From Hyphococcus sp. (GTDB lineage: Bacteria > Pseudomonadota > Alphaproteobacteria > Caulobacterales > Parvularculaceae): a stretch of 64,000 bases of DNA. Below, piece after piece: positions 25,790 to 36,298 of this stretch. The stretch is taken from positions 13,952 through 77,951 of the forward strand of contig BQJG01000006.1 of the NCBI GenBank assembly GCA_021604585.1, given 5' to 3'. The notes beneath the pieces were generated by a model that was not told the origin of the DNA, did not search any database, and saw only the letters and a program-made list of their open reading frames with translations. The stretch's first letter is position 1. Every line of letters begins with the position of its first letter. Made by a program: the position numbers and the translations under genes.

Positions 25790-28039
25790 ATGTCGGCAGC
25801 AAAATCGACCAAGCACGATCATGCGCACCATGATCATTCCCAATGCCATGCGCCCGCACGTTCAGCGGCCCCCGCTCCCGGTGTCGGCAGCAAATATGAC
25901 AACGTGCCCGAGGGCTATACCGGCACGGTTTACACCTGTCCCATGCACCCCGAGGTGCGGGCGACCAGCAATACCGGTTGCCCTATTTGCGGTATGGCAT
26001 TGGAGCCAGAAACCGTCACGGCAGGCGAAGCGGACACGGGCGAACTCGACGACATGACCCACCGGTTTTGGGTCAGCGCTGCGCTCAGCATCCCGTTGTT
26101 CATCTATGCCATGGGCGATCTAATTCCCGGTAAGCCTTTTGATAGTCTGCTGCCGAGCTTCTGGGCGCCGTGGGTTCAGTTTGCATTGGCGACACCGGTC
26201 GTGTTGTGGGGCGGTTGGCCGTTCTTTGTGCGCGGCGCCGCGTCGCTTCGCACCATGAATTTGAACATGTTTACCCTAATCGCTCTGGGGGTCGGTGTTG
26301 CTTATCTCTTTAGTGTCGTCGCAACGGTCGCGCCCGGAATCTTCCCGGCAGCATTTCGCGGCATGCATGGCAATGTCGCGGTCTACTACGAAGCAGCCGC
26401 TGTCATCACAACGCTGGTGCTGCTCGGTCAGGTGCTCGAATTGCGCGCACGCAGTCAGACTTCGGGCGCGATTCGCGCGCTTCTGGAATTGGCGCCACCA
26501 ACCGCGCGCCGTATTGCATCGGACGGCAGCGAAGAGGAAGTCTCCATCGATGATCTAAAAACCGGGGACCGCTTGCGCGTGCGGCCCGGCGACAAAATCC
26601 CAGTCGACGGCAGAGTTGTCGAAGGGAAAAGCGCTGTTGATGAGGCAATGGTGACGGGCGAACCCATTCCGGTTGAGAAGAATGTTGGCGACGCAGTCAC
26701 CGGCGGAACCGTCAACGGCACAGGCGGCTTCGTCATGGAAGCGACACGCGTCGGCGAAGACACGATGCTGTCGCAGATTGTTAAAATGGTTTCAGAGGCG
26801 CAACGCAGCCGCGCCCCGATCCAACGCCTCGCCGATGTGGTCGCCGGCTGGTTTGTCCCGGCGGTTGTCATCATTGCAATTCTCACTTTTATCGTCTGGA
26901 GTCTGTTTGGCCCCGATCCGGCCATGGCGTTTGCAACTGTCAACGCTGTCGCGGTTCTGATTATCGCCTGTCCGTGTGCGCTCGGCCTCGCGACCCCAAT
27001 GTCGATCATGGTCGGCACAGGAAAAGGCGCATCAAACGGCATTCTTATCAAAAATGCCGAAGCGCTCGAGACCTTTGAGAAAGTCGATGTGATCGTCGTC
27101 GACAAAACCGGCACATTGACCGAAGGTCGCCCGAAGCTCGTTCTTGTCGAGTCACAATCACCATTTACTGATCGCGAACTCCTTGCGCTCGCCGCGTCCG
27201 TTGAAATGGGCAGCGAGCATCCCCTCGCGGCGGCCATTGTCGAAGGAGCGCAAGCGCGCAGCGCGCAATTAAAGCCCGCCTCAGATTTTGCGTCCATCAC
27301 CGGCGAAGGCGTCGAAGCGACCGTCGATGGCCGCAATATCGCGCTTGGCAATAAGAAAATGATGCGCCGCGTTGGCGCCGCTGATGATGCAATCGCGCGA
27401 TCTGCCGAACAACACCGGCGCGTAGGTCAAACCGTGATGTTCGTCGCCGTTGACGGAAAACCGGCGGGCATTATCGGCGTCGCTGATCCGATCAAGGAAA
27501 CGACGCCTGAAGCTATCAAATCCCTGCATGAAGCTAGCGTCAAAGTCATCATGCTCACCGGCGACAGCAAGGCGACGGCTGAAGCGGTTGGCGCGAAAAT
27601 CGGCATTGATGAAATTCACGCGGACGTTTCGCCTGAAGACAAGCACCGCATCATTAGCGAACTGCAGGCTTCTGGCTCAAAGGTCGCCATGGCTGGCGAC
27701 GGCATCAATGACGCCCCCGCCCTCGCCCAAGCCGATGTCGGCATCGCCATGGGAACCGGAACCGACGTAGCTATGGAAAGCGCTGGCATCACGCTCGTCA
27801 AAGGCGATCTGCGCGGTGTTGCGCGGGCGCGCCGGTTAAGTCAGGCGACGATGCGCAACATTCGTCAGAACTTGTTCTTTGCGTTTATCTATAATGCGCT
27901 CGGCGTTCCAATCGCGGCAGGCGTGCTTTACCCATTCTTCGGGCTGCTCTTGAGCCCGATGATCGCGGCGGCCGCCATGAGCTTTTCGTCAGTGTCAGTA
28001 ATCGGCAATGCGCTGCGGCTCCGAGGGTTGAAGCTGTGA
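25790..28039 (+). CDS. copA: Cu+-exporting P1B-type ATPase with HMBD domain
   Basis: A 749-residue P1B-type ATPase that pumps Cu(I), or Ag(I), out of the cytoplasm. A His-rich start ([13 protein letters not shown]) is followed by a heavy-metal-binding (YHS-like) domain, YTCPMHPEV...[11 protein letters not shown] (about 45-72), as in SilP-type pumps, in place of the usual CxxC domains. The metal-path motif CPCALGL is near 394, the phosphorylation site DKTGTLTEG near 438, the HP motif GSEHPLAAA near 475 and [10 protein letters not shown] near 639. AGGAGGT precedes the ATG. It has its own CsoR-type promoter. Shares a name with the oxidase gene at 21867 but is unrelated to it. Confidence 0.96.
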   Translation: MSAAKSTKHDHAHHDHSQCHAPARSAAPAPGVGSKYDNVPEGYTGTVYTCPMHPEVRATSNTGCPICGMALEPETVTAGEADTGELDDMTHRFWVSAALSIPLFIYAMGDLIPGKPFDSLLPSFWAPWVQFALATPVVLWGGWPFFVRGAASLRTMNLNMFTLIALGVGVAYLFSVVATVAPGIFPAAFRGMHGNVAVYYEAAAVITTLVLLGQVLELRARSQTSGAIRALLELAPPTARRIASDGSEEEVSIDDLKTGDRLRVRPGDKIPVDGRVVEGKSAVDEAMVTGEPIPVEKNVGDAVTGGTVNGTGGFVMEATRVGEDTMLSQIVKMVSEAQRSRAPIQRLADVVAGWFVPAVVIIAILTFIVWSLFGPDPAMAFATVNAVAVLIIACPCALGLATPMSIMVGTGKGASNGILIKNAEALETFEKVDVIVVDKTGTLTEGRPKLVLVESQSPFTDRELLALAASVEMGSEHPLAAAIVEGAQARSAQLKPASDFASITGEGVEATVDGRNIALGNKKMMRRVGAADDAIARSAEQHRRVGQTVMFVAVDGKPAGIIGVADPIKETTPEAIKSLHEASVKVIMLTGDSKATAEAVGAKIGIDEIHADVSPEDKHRIISELQASGSKVAMAGDGINDAPALAQADVGIAMGTGTDVAMESAGITLVKGDLRGVARARRLSQATMRNIRQNLFFAFIYNALGVPIAAGVLYPFFGLLLSPMIAAAAMSFSSVSVIGNALRLRGLKL

Positions 28040-28107
28040 TTGGACAGCGGATATCGACTTGGCGCCTAAGAGTTGTGGCGTTAAGCAAGTCGGAATTATG
28101 CTTATTT

Positions 28108-28178
28108 TCAAGCTCTTAGTCGTGTCGCCTCCCAGTACCCGGTTTCAACCGCATTGGTGCGCCATTTACCTAAAACTG
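28108..28178 (-). pseudogene. Fossil 3' tail of a serine recombinase
   Basis: The - strand reads VLGKWRTNAVETGYWEATRL and then a stop. This matches the tail of the truncated recombinase at 29219 (EWRTDAGETGNWLAHRM), and the DNA at 28132-28178 closely matches 29255-29303. Nothing of the gene remains upstream. It marks an old element border, just after the copper ATPase. The rest of the 28040-28402 gap holds no gene, only the expected SDR promoter. Confidence 0.6.
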
Positions 28179-28402
28179 AATTCCAAAATCATTTTTTAAA
28201 ACCGTCGAATCCGGAAAGTATCTTACTGCGACTGATAGTTATTTATTCCTTCCATACATCCGACCGAATCTATTGAGTTCCGAAGACTGTTCCGCTTTAG
28301 CTCTTTCGTTGCACCTCGCGCCGCTAAGCGCCGCTGGATGTGGCATTTTATCGACAATAGGCGCATCGTTCGATCGAATCTACGAGAAATGGAGGCCACG
28401 AT

Positions 28403-29185
28403 ATGAATTCTTTAACCCAACCATTCAGTCTCGCTGACCGCGTCGCTATCGTAACTGGCGGCAATCGCGGTATTGGACGGTCGATTGCGCTAGGCCTAGC
28501 GAAAGCCGGCGCATCAATCGCGATCCTTTCGCGCAACCTAGATAAGAATACAGAAGTGCTGGACGAATTGAAGCGCTTAGGTCGGCCTGCTTACGCACTC
28601 GTTCTTGATGTGACGGAGAGGGATAAGTTGGCTGACGCCGTAGCCGAGGTCGAAAGCGTGCTTGGCGGTGTCGACATCCTCGTCAACAATGCCGGAATAG
28701 CAGATGTCAGTGGCGGGGTGCTGAACGAAACCGCAGAAATGTGGGACAAGACCATCGCGACCCACCTCGACGCCACATTCCTGATGTCGAAGCTGGCGGC
28801 AAAATCAATGCTCACGCGCAAGCGGGGCAAAATTATCAACCTCGCCAGCATGTACTCCTACTTTGGGTCCGGCGCCCTGCCGTCTTACAGTGCAGCTAAG
28901 GGCGCGATTGTTCAGCTCACTAAGTCTATGGCTATTGAGTTTGCTCCGCACAACATTCAGGTTAACGCCATCGCGCCGGGTTGGATTGCAACAGAGATGA
29001 CAGCAATGGCGCGCGAAGATGCTGGATGGGCGGATTTCAACGCCATGCTTATGGCGCGCACGCCCGCCGGACGGTGGGGCGAGGCCGATGAATGTGCCGG
29101 CGCCGCAATCTTTCTCGCCAGCCCAGCTGCCGACTTCGTCACCGGCGTGACACTACCGGTCGACGGTGGATACTCGATCAACTAG
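28403..29185 (+). CDS. SDR-family oxidoreductase
   Basis: A 260-residue classical short-chain dehydrogenase/reductase, NAD(P)-dependent. It shows the cofactor motif TGGNRGIG (about 19-26), NNAG (about 94-97), a catalytic Ser in INLASMYS, the active-site YxxxK in SYSAAKGAI and the C-terminal VDGGYSIN. Sequence style resembles gluconate 5-dehydrogenase/2-deoxygluconate 3-dehydrogenase relatives; the substrate cannot be told. GGAGG precedes the ATG. It stands alone between two recombinase tails (28.1 and 29.2 kb), which suggests it travelled as the cargo of a small element. Confidence 0.9.
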   Translation: MNSLTQPFSLADRVAIVTGGNRGIGRSIALGLAKAGASIAILSRNLDKNTEVLDELKRLGRPAYALVLDVTERDKLADAVAEVESVLGGVDILVNNAGIADVSGGVLNETAEMWDKTIATHLDATFLMSKLAAKSMLTRKRGKIINLASMYSYFGSGALPSYSAAKGAIVQLTKSMAIEFAPHNIQVNAIAPGWIATEMTAMAREDAGWADFNAMLMARTPAGRWGEADECAGAAIFLASPAADFVTGVTLPVDGGYSIN

Positions 29186-29218
29186 GAACTTTTGACGCCT
29201 GACATTGGCGAACCGTTA

Positions 29219-30352
29219 TTAGGATACTTTGCGAGACCTCATCCGATGAGCCAGCCAGTTCCCGGTTTCACCCGCATCGGTGCGCCATTCCCGTACAAAA
29301 CTGCGAACCGGTCCGGACGCCGCCGCGATATGCGCCGGGGGCGTTCCTGTTGCCGCTTCGGCAAGTGCATCTTTAGGACCGGAAACCACGATTTCCGATT
29401 TGCCGACCACGATTTCAGAAACGAATGCCCGGATGTAGCGCTTCTTCACGCTCGGTGGCGCTTCCTTCAAGAGCCGCTTAAGATGTGTAGAGGCTAATCT
29501 AGCCGCCTCTAGCGAAACCGGCTTGAGCGCATCCTTTACTTGTGCCTCTTGCGCTGTGATTAAGCGCAGTAACTCTTCTCGTTCAGCCTCTGCATTAGCA
29601 AGCGATTCTTTGAACATAATGGTATCGCCCGTCAGTCCTTCGGCGACTGCGTCAAGGAGGTTTCGGAGCCGTTTATTGACTTGGCCAAGCTGCCCGCGAA
29701 GTTGACTTAGAGCGTGGGTCGAATCCGATTGTCCTGATTGTCGCCGTTTAGCGACGGCTTCGACTATGGCTTGGGTACATGTTGGCGTCAGAAGGTGGTC
29801 CGCAATGCTGTTGAGAATTATCTGATCCAGCTTTTCCTCTCGAATCGTAATCGCCAGATTGCCCGCACAATGGACTTTTAGGTGCTTTCCAGAGCACTTG
29901 TAATAACGATACGCGCCGCCCCTTCCAGTCGTGAGCATCAGCGGCTTGCCACAGCCTTCACAAATGGCAACGCCAGACAATAAAACCGCATTGTTGGTAA
30001 GTCGCGGCGGCGTTGACGTGGGGCGTCGATCTTTCAGGATTATTTGAACACGCTGAAAATCCTGCTCGGTCACAAGTGGCGAAATAGCGATTCTGATCCA
30101 TTGGTCACGAGGACGCGTTTCACCTGTACGACTATTTTTCCGATTGAACCATGCAGACCCCGTATAGGCTTCATTGGTCAGCAGTGCGTGAACGCGCCCT
30201 AAGTAGTATGCGCCGCCGCGAGGCGTTTTATATCCGCGCGCATTAAGCCAAGAGGCGATGTTTTTGACGTCCATCGGCCCGCTTTCGCCGTCACCTTCCA
30301 GAAATAACTTGAAAATCAAGCGCACGACCTCAGCCGCCACTGGATCAACCGC
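29219..30352 (-). pseudogene. Truncated large serine recombinase
   Basis: About 375 codons matching the C-terminal two thirds of a large serine recombinase: recombinase domain (MDVKNIASWLNARGYKTPRG), zinc ribbon (ICEGCGKPL, then CAGN), coiled coil and tail EWRTDAGETGNW. The N-terminal catalytic domain with the active Ser is missing; homology stops at about 30352, just after a stop in the upstream DNA. It is a different family member from the one at 10414. It cannot work alone. Confidence 0.85.
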
Positions 30353-30713
30353 GAGTTATAGAATTATATGAGTTTCTGCGTGAAGAATATGGACAATCGT
30401 CCTTCTATATAATGGTGCGTAGAAAAAAGAAAATGATTTGCTCTTGTGAAGTTGGAATCGCTATTCCTTTGAACCTCGTTCCGCGAAAAGATATTAGACT
30501 AGAAATCGAACGCCTGCGCGACGAAGAATTCGCTAAAAAGAAGCACTCAACGATTCGATCCTTGATACGAAAATAGAATCGAATGTGGAACGCTTTGTAG
30601 AATTGAAGCGCGCGCGATTGCCTAATCGAACCTATTTCGCAGTTTTTTGTTCGTTTCGCTGCTTTTTGCTTCCTGCCCCGCGGCAATGGCACGGGTTTCG
30701 GATTGAGCGACGT

Positions 30714-31064
30714 TGACCTGCCACTGAAATGTCATCCAGCAGCAATTAGAGCCTCGGCGGGTTTTACGCCATGCGGCGCGGTTTGAGCAACGGGCGATCG
30801 GCGGAGCTGGTCAGGATTGCGCAGCAGATCGCCCGTTGCAGTGAGTGATGTAGCGTAAGCTGCCGGTGTTTTGTAATCGAGCGAGGAATGTGGCCGCGCG
30901 GTATTGTAATCGGCGACCCATTCGCGGAGCTTCTGGCGGGCGTGGTCGAGGCCGCGAAACAGGCTTTCGTTCAGCAGCTCATCGCGCATTCGGCCGTTAA
31001 GAGACTCGCAGAAGCCGTTCTGCATCGGCTTGCCCATCGAAATCTCGTCGCCAGGCGCTGATTG
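30714..31064 (-). pseudogene. IS3-family transposase fragment (OrfB 3' end)
   Basis: The - strand encodes the C-terminal third of an IS3-family OrfB integrase: [20 protein letters not shown] with the catalytic Glu, then [19 protein letters not shown]. It ends near an IS end sequence, TGACCTGCCACTGAAATGTC (30714-30733). The 5' part is cut off near 31064. The bases between 30353 and 30713 form no recognisable gene; a + strand frame at about 30370-30576 is open but unidentified. Confidence 0.8.
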
Positions 31065-31098
31065 TTACGATTTGAATTCGGGCGCAATTGTTTACTAG

Positions 31099-31640
31099 GA
31101 TGAAACATATCTCGCCGACGGCCTAAACGACGGATCGTGCATTCGGCTGCTTCCGCAACACTGAAATCATGATTGGAGTTATGAATTTGTCATGGAGCGA
31201 ACCCATGATGGAAAGCCGTTCCGCATGCTGTGTGTCAATGCGAATTTAGCCGTGAATGCCTGGCGATCAGAGTAGAGCGCCGCCTTAACGCCCGGATCAT
31301 TCTTGAGGTACTTGCTGATTTTTTCCTCACGCACGGGTCTCCAGAACATAGACGTTCCGATAACGGCCCGGAGATTATCGAAAAGGCTTTGCGCGGATGG
31401 CTCAGCCGTCTTGATGTGAAAACATTGTTTTTTGAGCCCGGTAGTCCCTGGGAAAATGGATATTGCGAAAGCTTCAACTCAAAACTCAGAGATGAGCTTC
31501 TGGCCTGCGAGATATTTTACACGATGAAGGAAGCCAAGACGCTCATCGAATTGTGGCGATAGCATTACAACACATTTCGCCCGCACTCGTCGCTCAATTA
31601 AAACCCGGCGCCGAAAGCGATCTTGCCAAAATACTAACTA
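31099..31640 (+). pseudogene. Decayed IS3-family transposase (OrfB part)
   Basis: The + strand reads LNDGSCIRLLPQH-stop-NHDWSYEFVMERTHDG, then shifts frame near 31236 into CEFSRECLAIRVERRLNA...RSDNGPEII...ENGYCESFNSKLRDEL, and has further stops at 31560 and about 31599 (HYNTFRPHSSLN). The first catalytic Asp is Glu. At least four lesions mean it is dead. It is a different copy from the fragment at 30714. No gene lies between this and 31777. Confidence 0.8.
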
Positions 31641-31776
31641 TCGCCTTACTTTGAATTTGTGGCGGCATAAGCCGTCCCTTATGTACCGAGACTAACAATT
31701 ACCACGGGACACCTTGATGGGGGGACCACTCAGAATGCTTGGATTTCGTATGAACCCAAGCTAGACTTTGTGTCCC

Positions 31777-33639
31777 ATGAACGAAGTTAACAAAGAAGAC
31801 ACCGGCGCTGAAAACGCTAATTCAAGCGATGCTATGGGTGTAGTGTCCTTTGGCGCATTTGATTTTGACTGCGATAAGCTTGAACTGCGAAAAGATGATG
31901 TGTGCCTTCAGCTAAAGCACCAACCTGCACGCCTTCTGAAAATTCTTCTTGAATATGCGCCTGAGACAGTTCCGAGGACGCTAATCTACAAGTTGCTTTG
32001 GGACAATGGAACAACCGTTGAATTCGATCAAAACCTTAATGCATGTGTACGGCAGCTGCGCAGTGCAATTGGCGATTCCGCAACAGAGCCACAGTTTATA
32101 GAAACCTTACCAAAGCGCGGGTATCGGTTTATTTCGCCCGTGAAGAAGAAGGCTGCTAATCCGTTTCTGAAATGGGTTCCTGTAGGCGTCATAGGCATCG
32201 TGGCTATTCTAGTTCTCGCGGTTTTCCTGTTGGTGAAACCAGAAAGACTCGATGCGATACATCTCTATGTGCCGCCGGTCGCGGTTGAAGACGATGGGTT
32301 CGATGTTTCGAATGGCCTAATACAATATAGTTTGCGCCTTGCGATTATCGACCGGCTAGCGAGCGGCTCGAGCGATACCGTCGCTGTGGTAAACGGTGAG
32401 AGTTTGTGGGGCGATGCGCATTCGCTTGGGCTTCGTAAAAAAATCGACTACCGGCTAAGTGTAAAATTACACGTTGACGGAACAGCCCACTCTGCTCTGG
32501 CGAGCTTAATATCCGAAGGTGGCGGCGCACCGTATGCACAGCGCGAGTTCCCGATTGCAACCATAGACGCTGTGACATTGACTGCAGTTGCGGCTGATAT
32601 TTCGCAATGGGCAGCTGAAATTTTTGGCGCAGGTCTGAGAGAATCACCAGTCAGCGCCGTCGAACGCAATTCTGAATACTACGATGCTATCCTCCGGTCA
32701 AAAAGAGCGAGACAGATCGGCAACCCCGCGGCGCTTGTTGAAAGTTTGGAGTGGGCGCAAAAGGCGCAGGCGATAGAACCTTCATCTTCCGAAGCGAAAG
32801 GCGCGGTTGCAATGGCACTCGCCATTCTTGCGGGCAGTAATCGCTACCCAGTAAACGATACGTATGACGAGGCGCTTGCTCTTGCTGATGACATCCGAAA
32901 TACGACCGGTGCAACAGTTGAAAGCGAATTGGTCCGCGGATTTGTGTCCCTATATCACCGCTGGGATTTGCGCCTCTCTGAGGAAGCATTTGATATTGCT
33001 CTTGAGTTGGCGCCGGGCGACCCGATGGTTTACGCTTGGCGTTCAGGGCTCCTCGCGGCGAAGGGCGATGCCGAGAGTGCCGCAAATGCTGCTGATATTG
33101 CCGTGTCCCTCGACCCACTTTCCATGTCCATCGTGGCTGACCGTTGCTGGTTCCTCAATGCTGCGGAACGTCATCGTGAGGCGGTAGACGCATGCCGTTG
33201 GGCCTTGGAGATGCAGCCCGAAAATTACTGGGCAACCATGGGCGCAGTTGAAGCACTTTCGAAACTTGGCCGGGGTGTAGAGGCAGCAAAAATATTGAAC
33301 CCAATTCTTGAAAAACTGCGGGAGGCCGATCGAACGCGCGTGTACGACATGGATGGGCTTGATGGAAGAGTTCTGACGGCGCTGCAGCAAGCACAGTGTG
33401 AGCTGGCCTGGCGATTTCAGCCCCGAGCCGAAGAATACAGTTACCCGTTCTTTGAGCTTGCCGCATTTTGGGCGCAGTGCGGTGACTTTGAAGCCAGCGC
33501 TAAAGCGCTAGTACGAGCAAAAAAAGCCGGCGAATCAGGTGCATTATTCTATCCAATCGACTCGAGACTGGAAGCTTTCAGAAGGTCAGCGGCGGCGGCG
33601 GCCATTGATATGACCATTTCGATACGGCAAAACGAGTGA
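31777..33639 (+). CDS. CadC-like regulator: winged helix, TM segment, TPR domain
   Basis: A 620-residue membrane-bound transcription regulator. An OmpR/PhoB-type winged helix (about 25-120, ending ETLPKRGYRFISPV) faces the cytoplasm. One membrane segment follows (VGVIGIVAILVLAVFLLV, about 133-150), then a large periplasmic part with tetratricopeptide-like helices (about 290-560). The frame starts at a TTG at 31768; the ATG at 31777 is preferred, though without a clear ribosome site. Regulators of this type sense a periplasmic cue and switch on neighbouring genes, here probably the exported proteins that follow on the same strand. Confidence 0.85.
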   Translation: MNEVNKEDTGAENANSSDAMGVVSFGAFDFDCDKLELRKDDVCLQLKHQPARLLKILLEYAPETVPRTLIYKLLWDNGTTVEFDQNLNACVRQLRSAIGDSATEPQFIETLPKRGYRFISPVKKKAANPFLKWVPVGVIGIVAILVLAVFLLVKPERLDAIHLYVPPVAVEDDGFDVSNGLIQYSLRLAIIDRLASGSSDTVAVVNGESLWGDAHSLGLRKKIDYRLSVKLHVDGTAHSALASLISEGGGAPYAQREFPIATIDAVTLTAVAADISQWAAEIFGAGLRESPVSAVERNSEYYDAILRSKRARQIGNPAALVESLEWAQKAQAIEPSSSEAKGAVAMALAILAGSNRYPVNDTYDEALALADDIRNTTGATVESELVRGFVSLYHRWDLRLSEEAFDIALELAPGDPMVYAWRSGLLAAKGDAESAANAADIAVSLDPLSMSIVADRCWFLNAAERHREAVDACRWALEMQPENYWATMGAVEALSKLGRGVEAAKILNPILEKLREADRTRVYDMDGLDGRVLTALQQAQCELAWRFQPRAEEYSYPFFELAAFWAQCGDFEASAKALVRAKKAGESGALFYPIDSRLEAFRRSAAAAAIDMTISIRQNE

Positions 33640-33781
33640 AATAAGCGACGAGAGGTGCAGTATTTTTTTTTCACTTTTTTTTCACACGGAACTATTTGAA
33701 AAACCGACCTAATCAGCGCTGACCATAGGTGCGTTAAGGGGGCCGTTTCTGTTGCCCCCGACCTTTGGGAGGCGATTTTCG

Positions 33782-34663
33782 ATGCAGCGTTCTATTTTTT
33801 GTATGGCGAGCCTGCTTTCAGCTGTCGGGGTTTCGGCCTGCGCGGTCGCAGGCGACAAGACTGATCAAGCTCAAACACGCAGCTATTCCTATGACGTGAG
33901 CGATCAATGCTACTACACGTCGGCCTGCTACACAGTTCAGGTTGGATCGCCAGAAATAGATCCCTCGCGCCTGAAGCCCTATCATGCTTTTTGGACGCAG
34001 GATGTTCCCAAGGACGGTGGATGGGTGCGCGTGCCTGCAACGTTTGAGGAAACGCTTGCAATTGATGAGGACGGCAACTGGAAGCACACCCAGATCATCC
34101 GCCCAGGCGACGGTAGCGCGAATATTGGTACAAGGATACTTGATCGGTCCACGCTTCAAATTCTCAGTCTCACATTGTCGTTCGAAAATGGGCCACCGCA
34201 GCAACCGGCCAAGGTCGTCTACGATATGACGGGAAACAGCTTTGCGGCGAATGTAAGTTTCGCTGATGGTCGAACGACCACAGGCCAATCGCGCGATCTG
34301 GCGATGCCCATGTTCGATGGGCAAATCGGCGGTTTAATCCTCTCTGCGTTGCCCCTTCGCGGAGGGTACGTCGCAACGCTCCCTATGGTGATTCCCAATC
34401 TTGGTATCTACTGGATAGAAGCCAGCGTCGTCGGCAAAAAGAGAATATCTACAGCGGATGGAGCTTCTGTCGAAGTCTGGGAAGTCAACGCCAATTGGCT
34501 GAATCTTACTGACGGTGACGTGTATCCGCCTGGCCGGGACGGATCCGGCGGCGTCTATTACATTGCAACGTCGCCAACTGATGGCATGCCTGCGGTCATC
34601 GAATATGTAAATGACGGCGGCATCATTGCTTGGGACGGCGTTCGCCTAAAAAATAACGAATAA
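33782..34663 (+). CDS. Putative lipoprotein of unknown function
   Basis: A 293-residue exported protein. GGGAGG (33767-33772) points to the ATG at 33782 rather than 33752. The signal ends in a lipobox-like GVSAC (about 15-19). The mature protein is beta-rich and has no domain I know. It carries a Cys pair (DQCYYTSACYTVQVG) near the N-terminus and aromatic-rich strands such as GIYWIEASVVGKK. It is the first of four close genes behind the CadC-like regulator, 142 bases after it, with A/T-rich DNA and a T-run (33665-33683) in the gap. Confidence 0.75.
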   Translation: MQRSIFCMASLLSAVGVSACAVAGDKTDQAQTRSYSYDVSDQCYYTSACYTVQVGSPEIDPSRLKPYHAFWTQDVPKDGGWVRVPATFEETLAIDEDGNWKHTQIIRPGDGSANIGTRILDRSTLQILSLTLSFENGPPQQPAKVVYDMTGNSFAANVSFADGRTTTGQSRDLAMPMFDGQIGGLILSALPLRGGYVATLPMVIPNLGIYWIEASVVGKKRISTADGASVEVWEVNANWLNLTDGDVYPPGRDGSGGVYYIATSPTDGMPAVIEYVNDGGIIAWDGVRLKNNE

Positions 34664-34724
34664 TTGTGAACCAAATCGCACTGCGCATCGAATGCACCGC
34701 ATTTCCAACAGAAAGAGAAGAAAA

Positions 34725-35645
34725 GTGAATCTAGTCGCATTCAGAGCAACAGCTTTCGCCGCTTCGTTGATGATCGCGAACTCTTGCAGCGCTCAACAAC
34801 CGACTGAAAGCGACGACAAAGTGGGCGCGGAGGCAATTTCTATCACGCAATTTGAGGGCGCCGAAACATGGAAAGTCTATGTGCCGGGTGAATTAGAACT
34901 TCACAACGAGAATTTGCATGATCTCCGCGTTGTCTACGGCGCTACAATGTTTACCCCAAACGGCCCTTTAAAAAAGAAAGTGTCGTTCGACGTGAGAGAC
35001 GTCATGGCTGAAGGGCGCAGAGCTGACTGGCTGCAGTGGTCGTTTACCGCCGAATATGAGGGCGAGGAAGGGTATCCAAATCTTGATTTGCTGGTCATTG
35101 ATAGCGAAACGGGGCAGCTGCGGTTCAGGATGTTTCCGGCAGTTTCGACACTTGAAAGCGGGGGAACGTACAGCTTTATTCATGTGATACCGAGCGCCGT
35201 CAAAGAACTAACAGTGATGCCGGATGGCAAAACGTATCCGGAGCAACATGATCTCGGCGGCGTTCCGATCTTCGATTTTGGTGCATTGGGTTTCGTGCTG
35301 CCATTTCTTGATTTAGTCGAAGGTGAAGGTTTTCGCCTACGCACATACAACTATTCATCCGTAGACAGCGTCGCTGTATATCCGCATGCACTTGAAAATA
35401 TTCGCCTACCCAACGGGCGTACCGTCACAATACGTGACGTCGATGTGCTTGTTGCGGGTGGAACGCAACTAATTACATATAGAGTCAGTAGCGAGGCGCC
35501 GTATTTCTACGGCTGGGATTACAAGCAAGTCAAAGATGGCGCGCCTCTATTTAAGATGGATTACAGAGGCTTTGTTTCTGCAGAAGCGGGGGCCGTCGAA
35601 ACTAGTCAACAACCTGAAAATCTTCAACAGAGTAACTTACCATGA
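34725..35645 (+). CDS. Exported protein of unknown function
   Basis: A 306-residue exported protein. The GTG at 34725, preceded by AGAGAAG, gives a proper signal peptide (FRATAFAASLMIANSCSAQ); the upstream ATG at 34692 would not. The mature part is beta-rich, with aromatic and charged strands and a conserved-looking GTQLITYRV near the end. No family recognised. Its stop overlaps the next start (ATGA), so it is in one transcript with its neighbours. Likely periplasmic or outer-membrane attached. Confidence 0.75.
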   Translation: MNLVAFRATAFAASLMIANSCSAQQPTESDDKVGAEAISITQFEGAETWKVYVPGELELHNENLHDLRVVYGATMFTPNGPLKKKVSFDVRDVMAEGRRADWLQWSFTAEYEGEEGYPNLDLLVIDSETGQLRFRMFPAVSTLESGGTYSFIHVIPSAVKELTVMPDGKTYPEQHDLGGVPIFDFGALGFVLPFLDLVEGEGFRLRTYNYSSVDSVAVYPHALENIRLPNGRTVTIRDVDVLVAGGTQLITYRVSSEAPYFYGWDYKQVKDGAPLFKMDYRGFVSAEAGAVETSQQPENLQQSNLP

Positions 35646-36298
35646 TGCATTTTTTTGATGGCGGCAAAAACCTACTTACAATTACAAACATACAAACCAA
35701 TTTTCGGCGGTTCGTATCGCGTGCACCAAAGAAAATATCCGTCGTGATTTGTTGTTTGGGCTTGGTTTGCCAGGCTAGCGCAGAAAACATTTGGCCATAC
35801 GATCCAAGCCCGCTTTATCCGTTCGGTGCGCCGAACCCAGCGCAAACAGATCCGGAAGCAAGGATATTTGATCCGCTTATAGGAGTTCATACCTGCACAC
35901 ATGAACGCACGGACTATGAAAGCCGGAAGACAACGACCGCCTCGGGAAACTGGGTCTGGTACTATGACATGAACGGATTTGGCATTCGCGACTACTACCG
36001 CTTCAATGCGGGAGCTCCGGTTAGTCAACGGATCTACGATCCGCAAAAGAAGCAGTGGCATGTCTGGTACTTCATCGGCCAAGGTTTTTACTATGCCGGC
36101 GAATGGATTGGGGGGGCTGACGGTGATCGTCTCGTTTTGGAAAAACAAAATGAAAAAATGGGCGACCGGCTCGTTCTTAGCCGGTTGGAGTTTTCAGATA
36201 TTTCTGATGCTGGATTCAAATGGCGAAGCATAAACGTAGACAATGAAACTGGCGAAGAATTTGTTGATTGGGAAATCACTTGTCGCCGAGAGCACTAG
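35642..36298 (+). CDS. Exported DUF1579-like protein
   Basis: A 218-residue protein with a long basic N-terminus before the signal segment (ISVVICCLGLVCQASAE, about 32-48). The mature part resembles the DUF1579-like group of exported proteins, with FDPLIGVHTC, then WVWYYDMNGFGIRDYYR and a WYFIGQGFYYAGEW strand pair. The exported protein at 52139 has a similar plan. Start and previous stop overlap by four bases, and its stop shares a base with the next GTG. The function is unknown. Confidence 0.72.
   Translation: MMHFFDGGKNLLTITNIQTNFRRFVSRAPKKISVVICCLGLVCQASAENIWPYDPSPLYPFGAPNPAQTDPEARIFDPLIGVHTCTHERTDYESRKTTTASGNWVWYYDMNGFGIRDYYRFNAGAPVSQRIYDPQKKQWHVWYFIGQGFYYAGEWIGGADGDRLVLEKQNEKMGDRLVLSRLEFSDISDAGFKWRSINVDNETGEEFVDWEITCRREH

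Noticed and set aside
25719..26057. + strand frame starting at the ATG in the operator region before the ATPase
   Set aside because: It overlaps the ATPase in another frame, is Arg/Pro-rich and lacks a ribosome site, whereas the ATG at 25790 has AGGAGGT.
26455..27351. - strand open frame of 298 codons inside the Cu+ ATPase gene
   Set aside because: Shadow of the ATPase codons; Ser/Thr/Pro-rich translation without any motif.
30405..30692. - strand frame of 95 codons between recombinase and IS3 fragment
   Set aside because: No start signal, low-complexity translation, and it lies between two broken elements.
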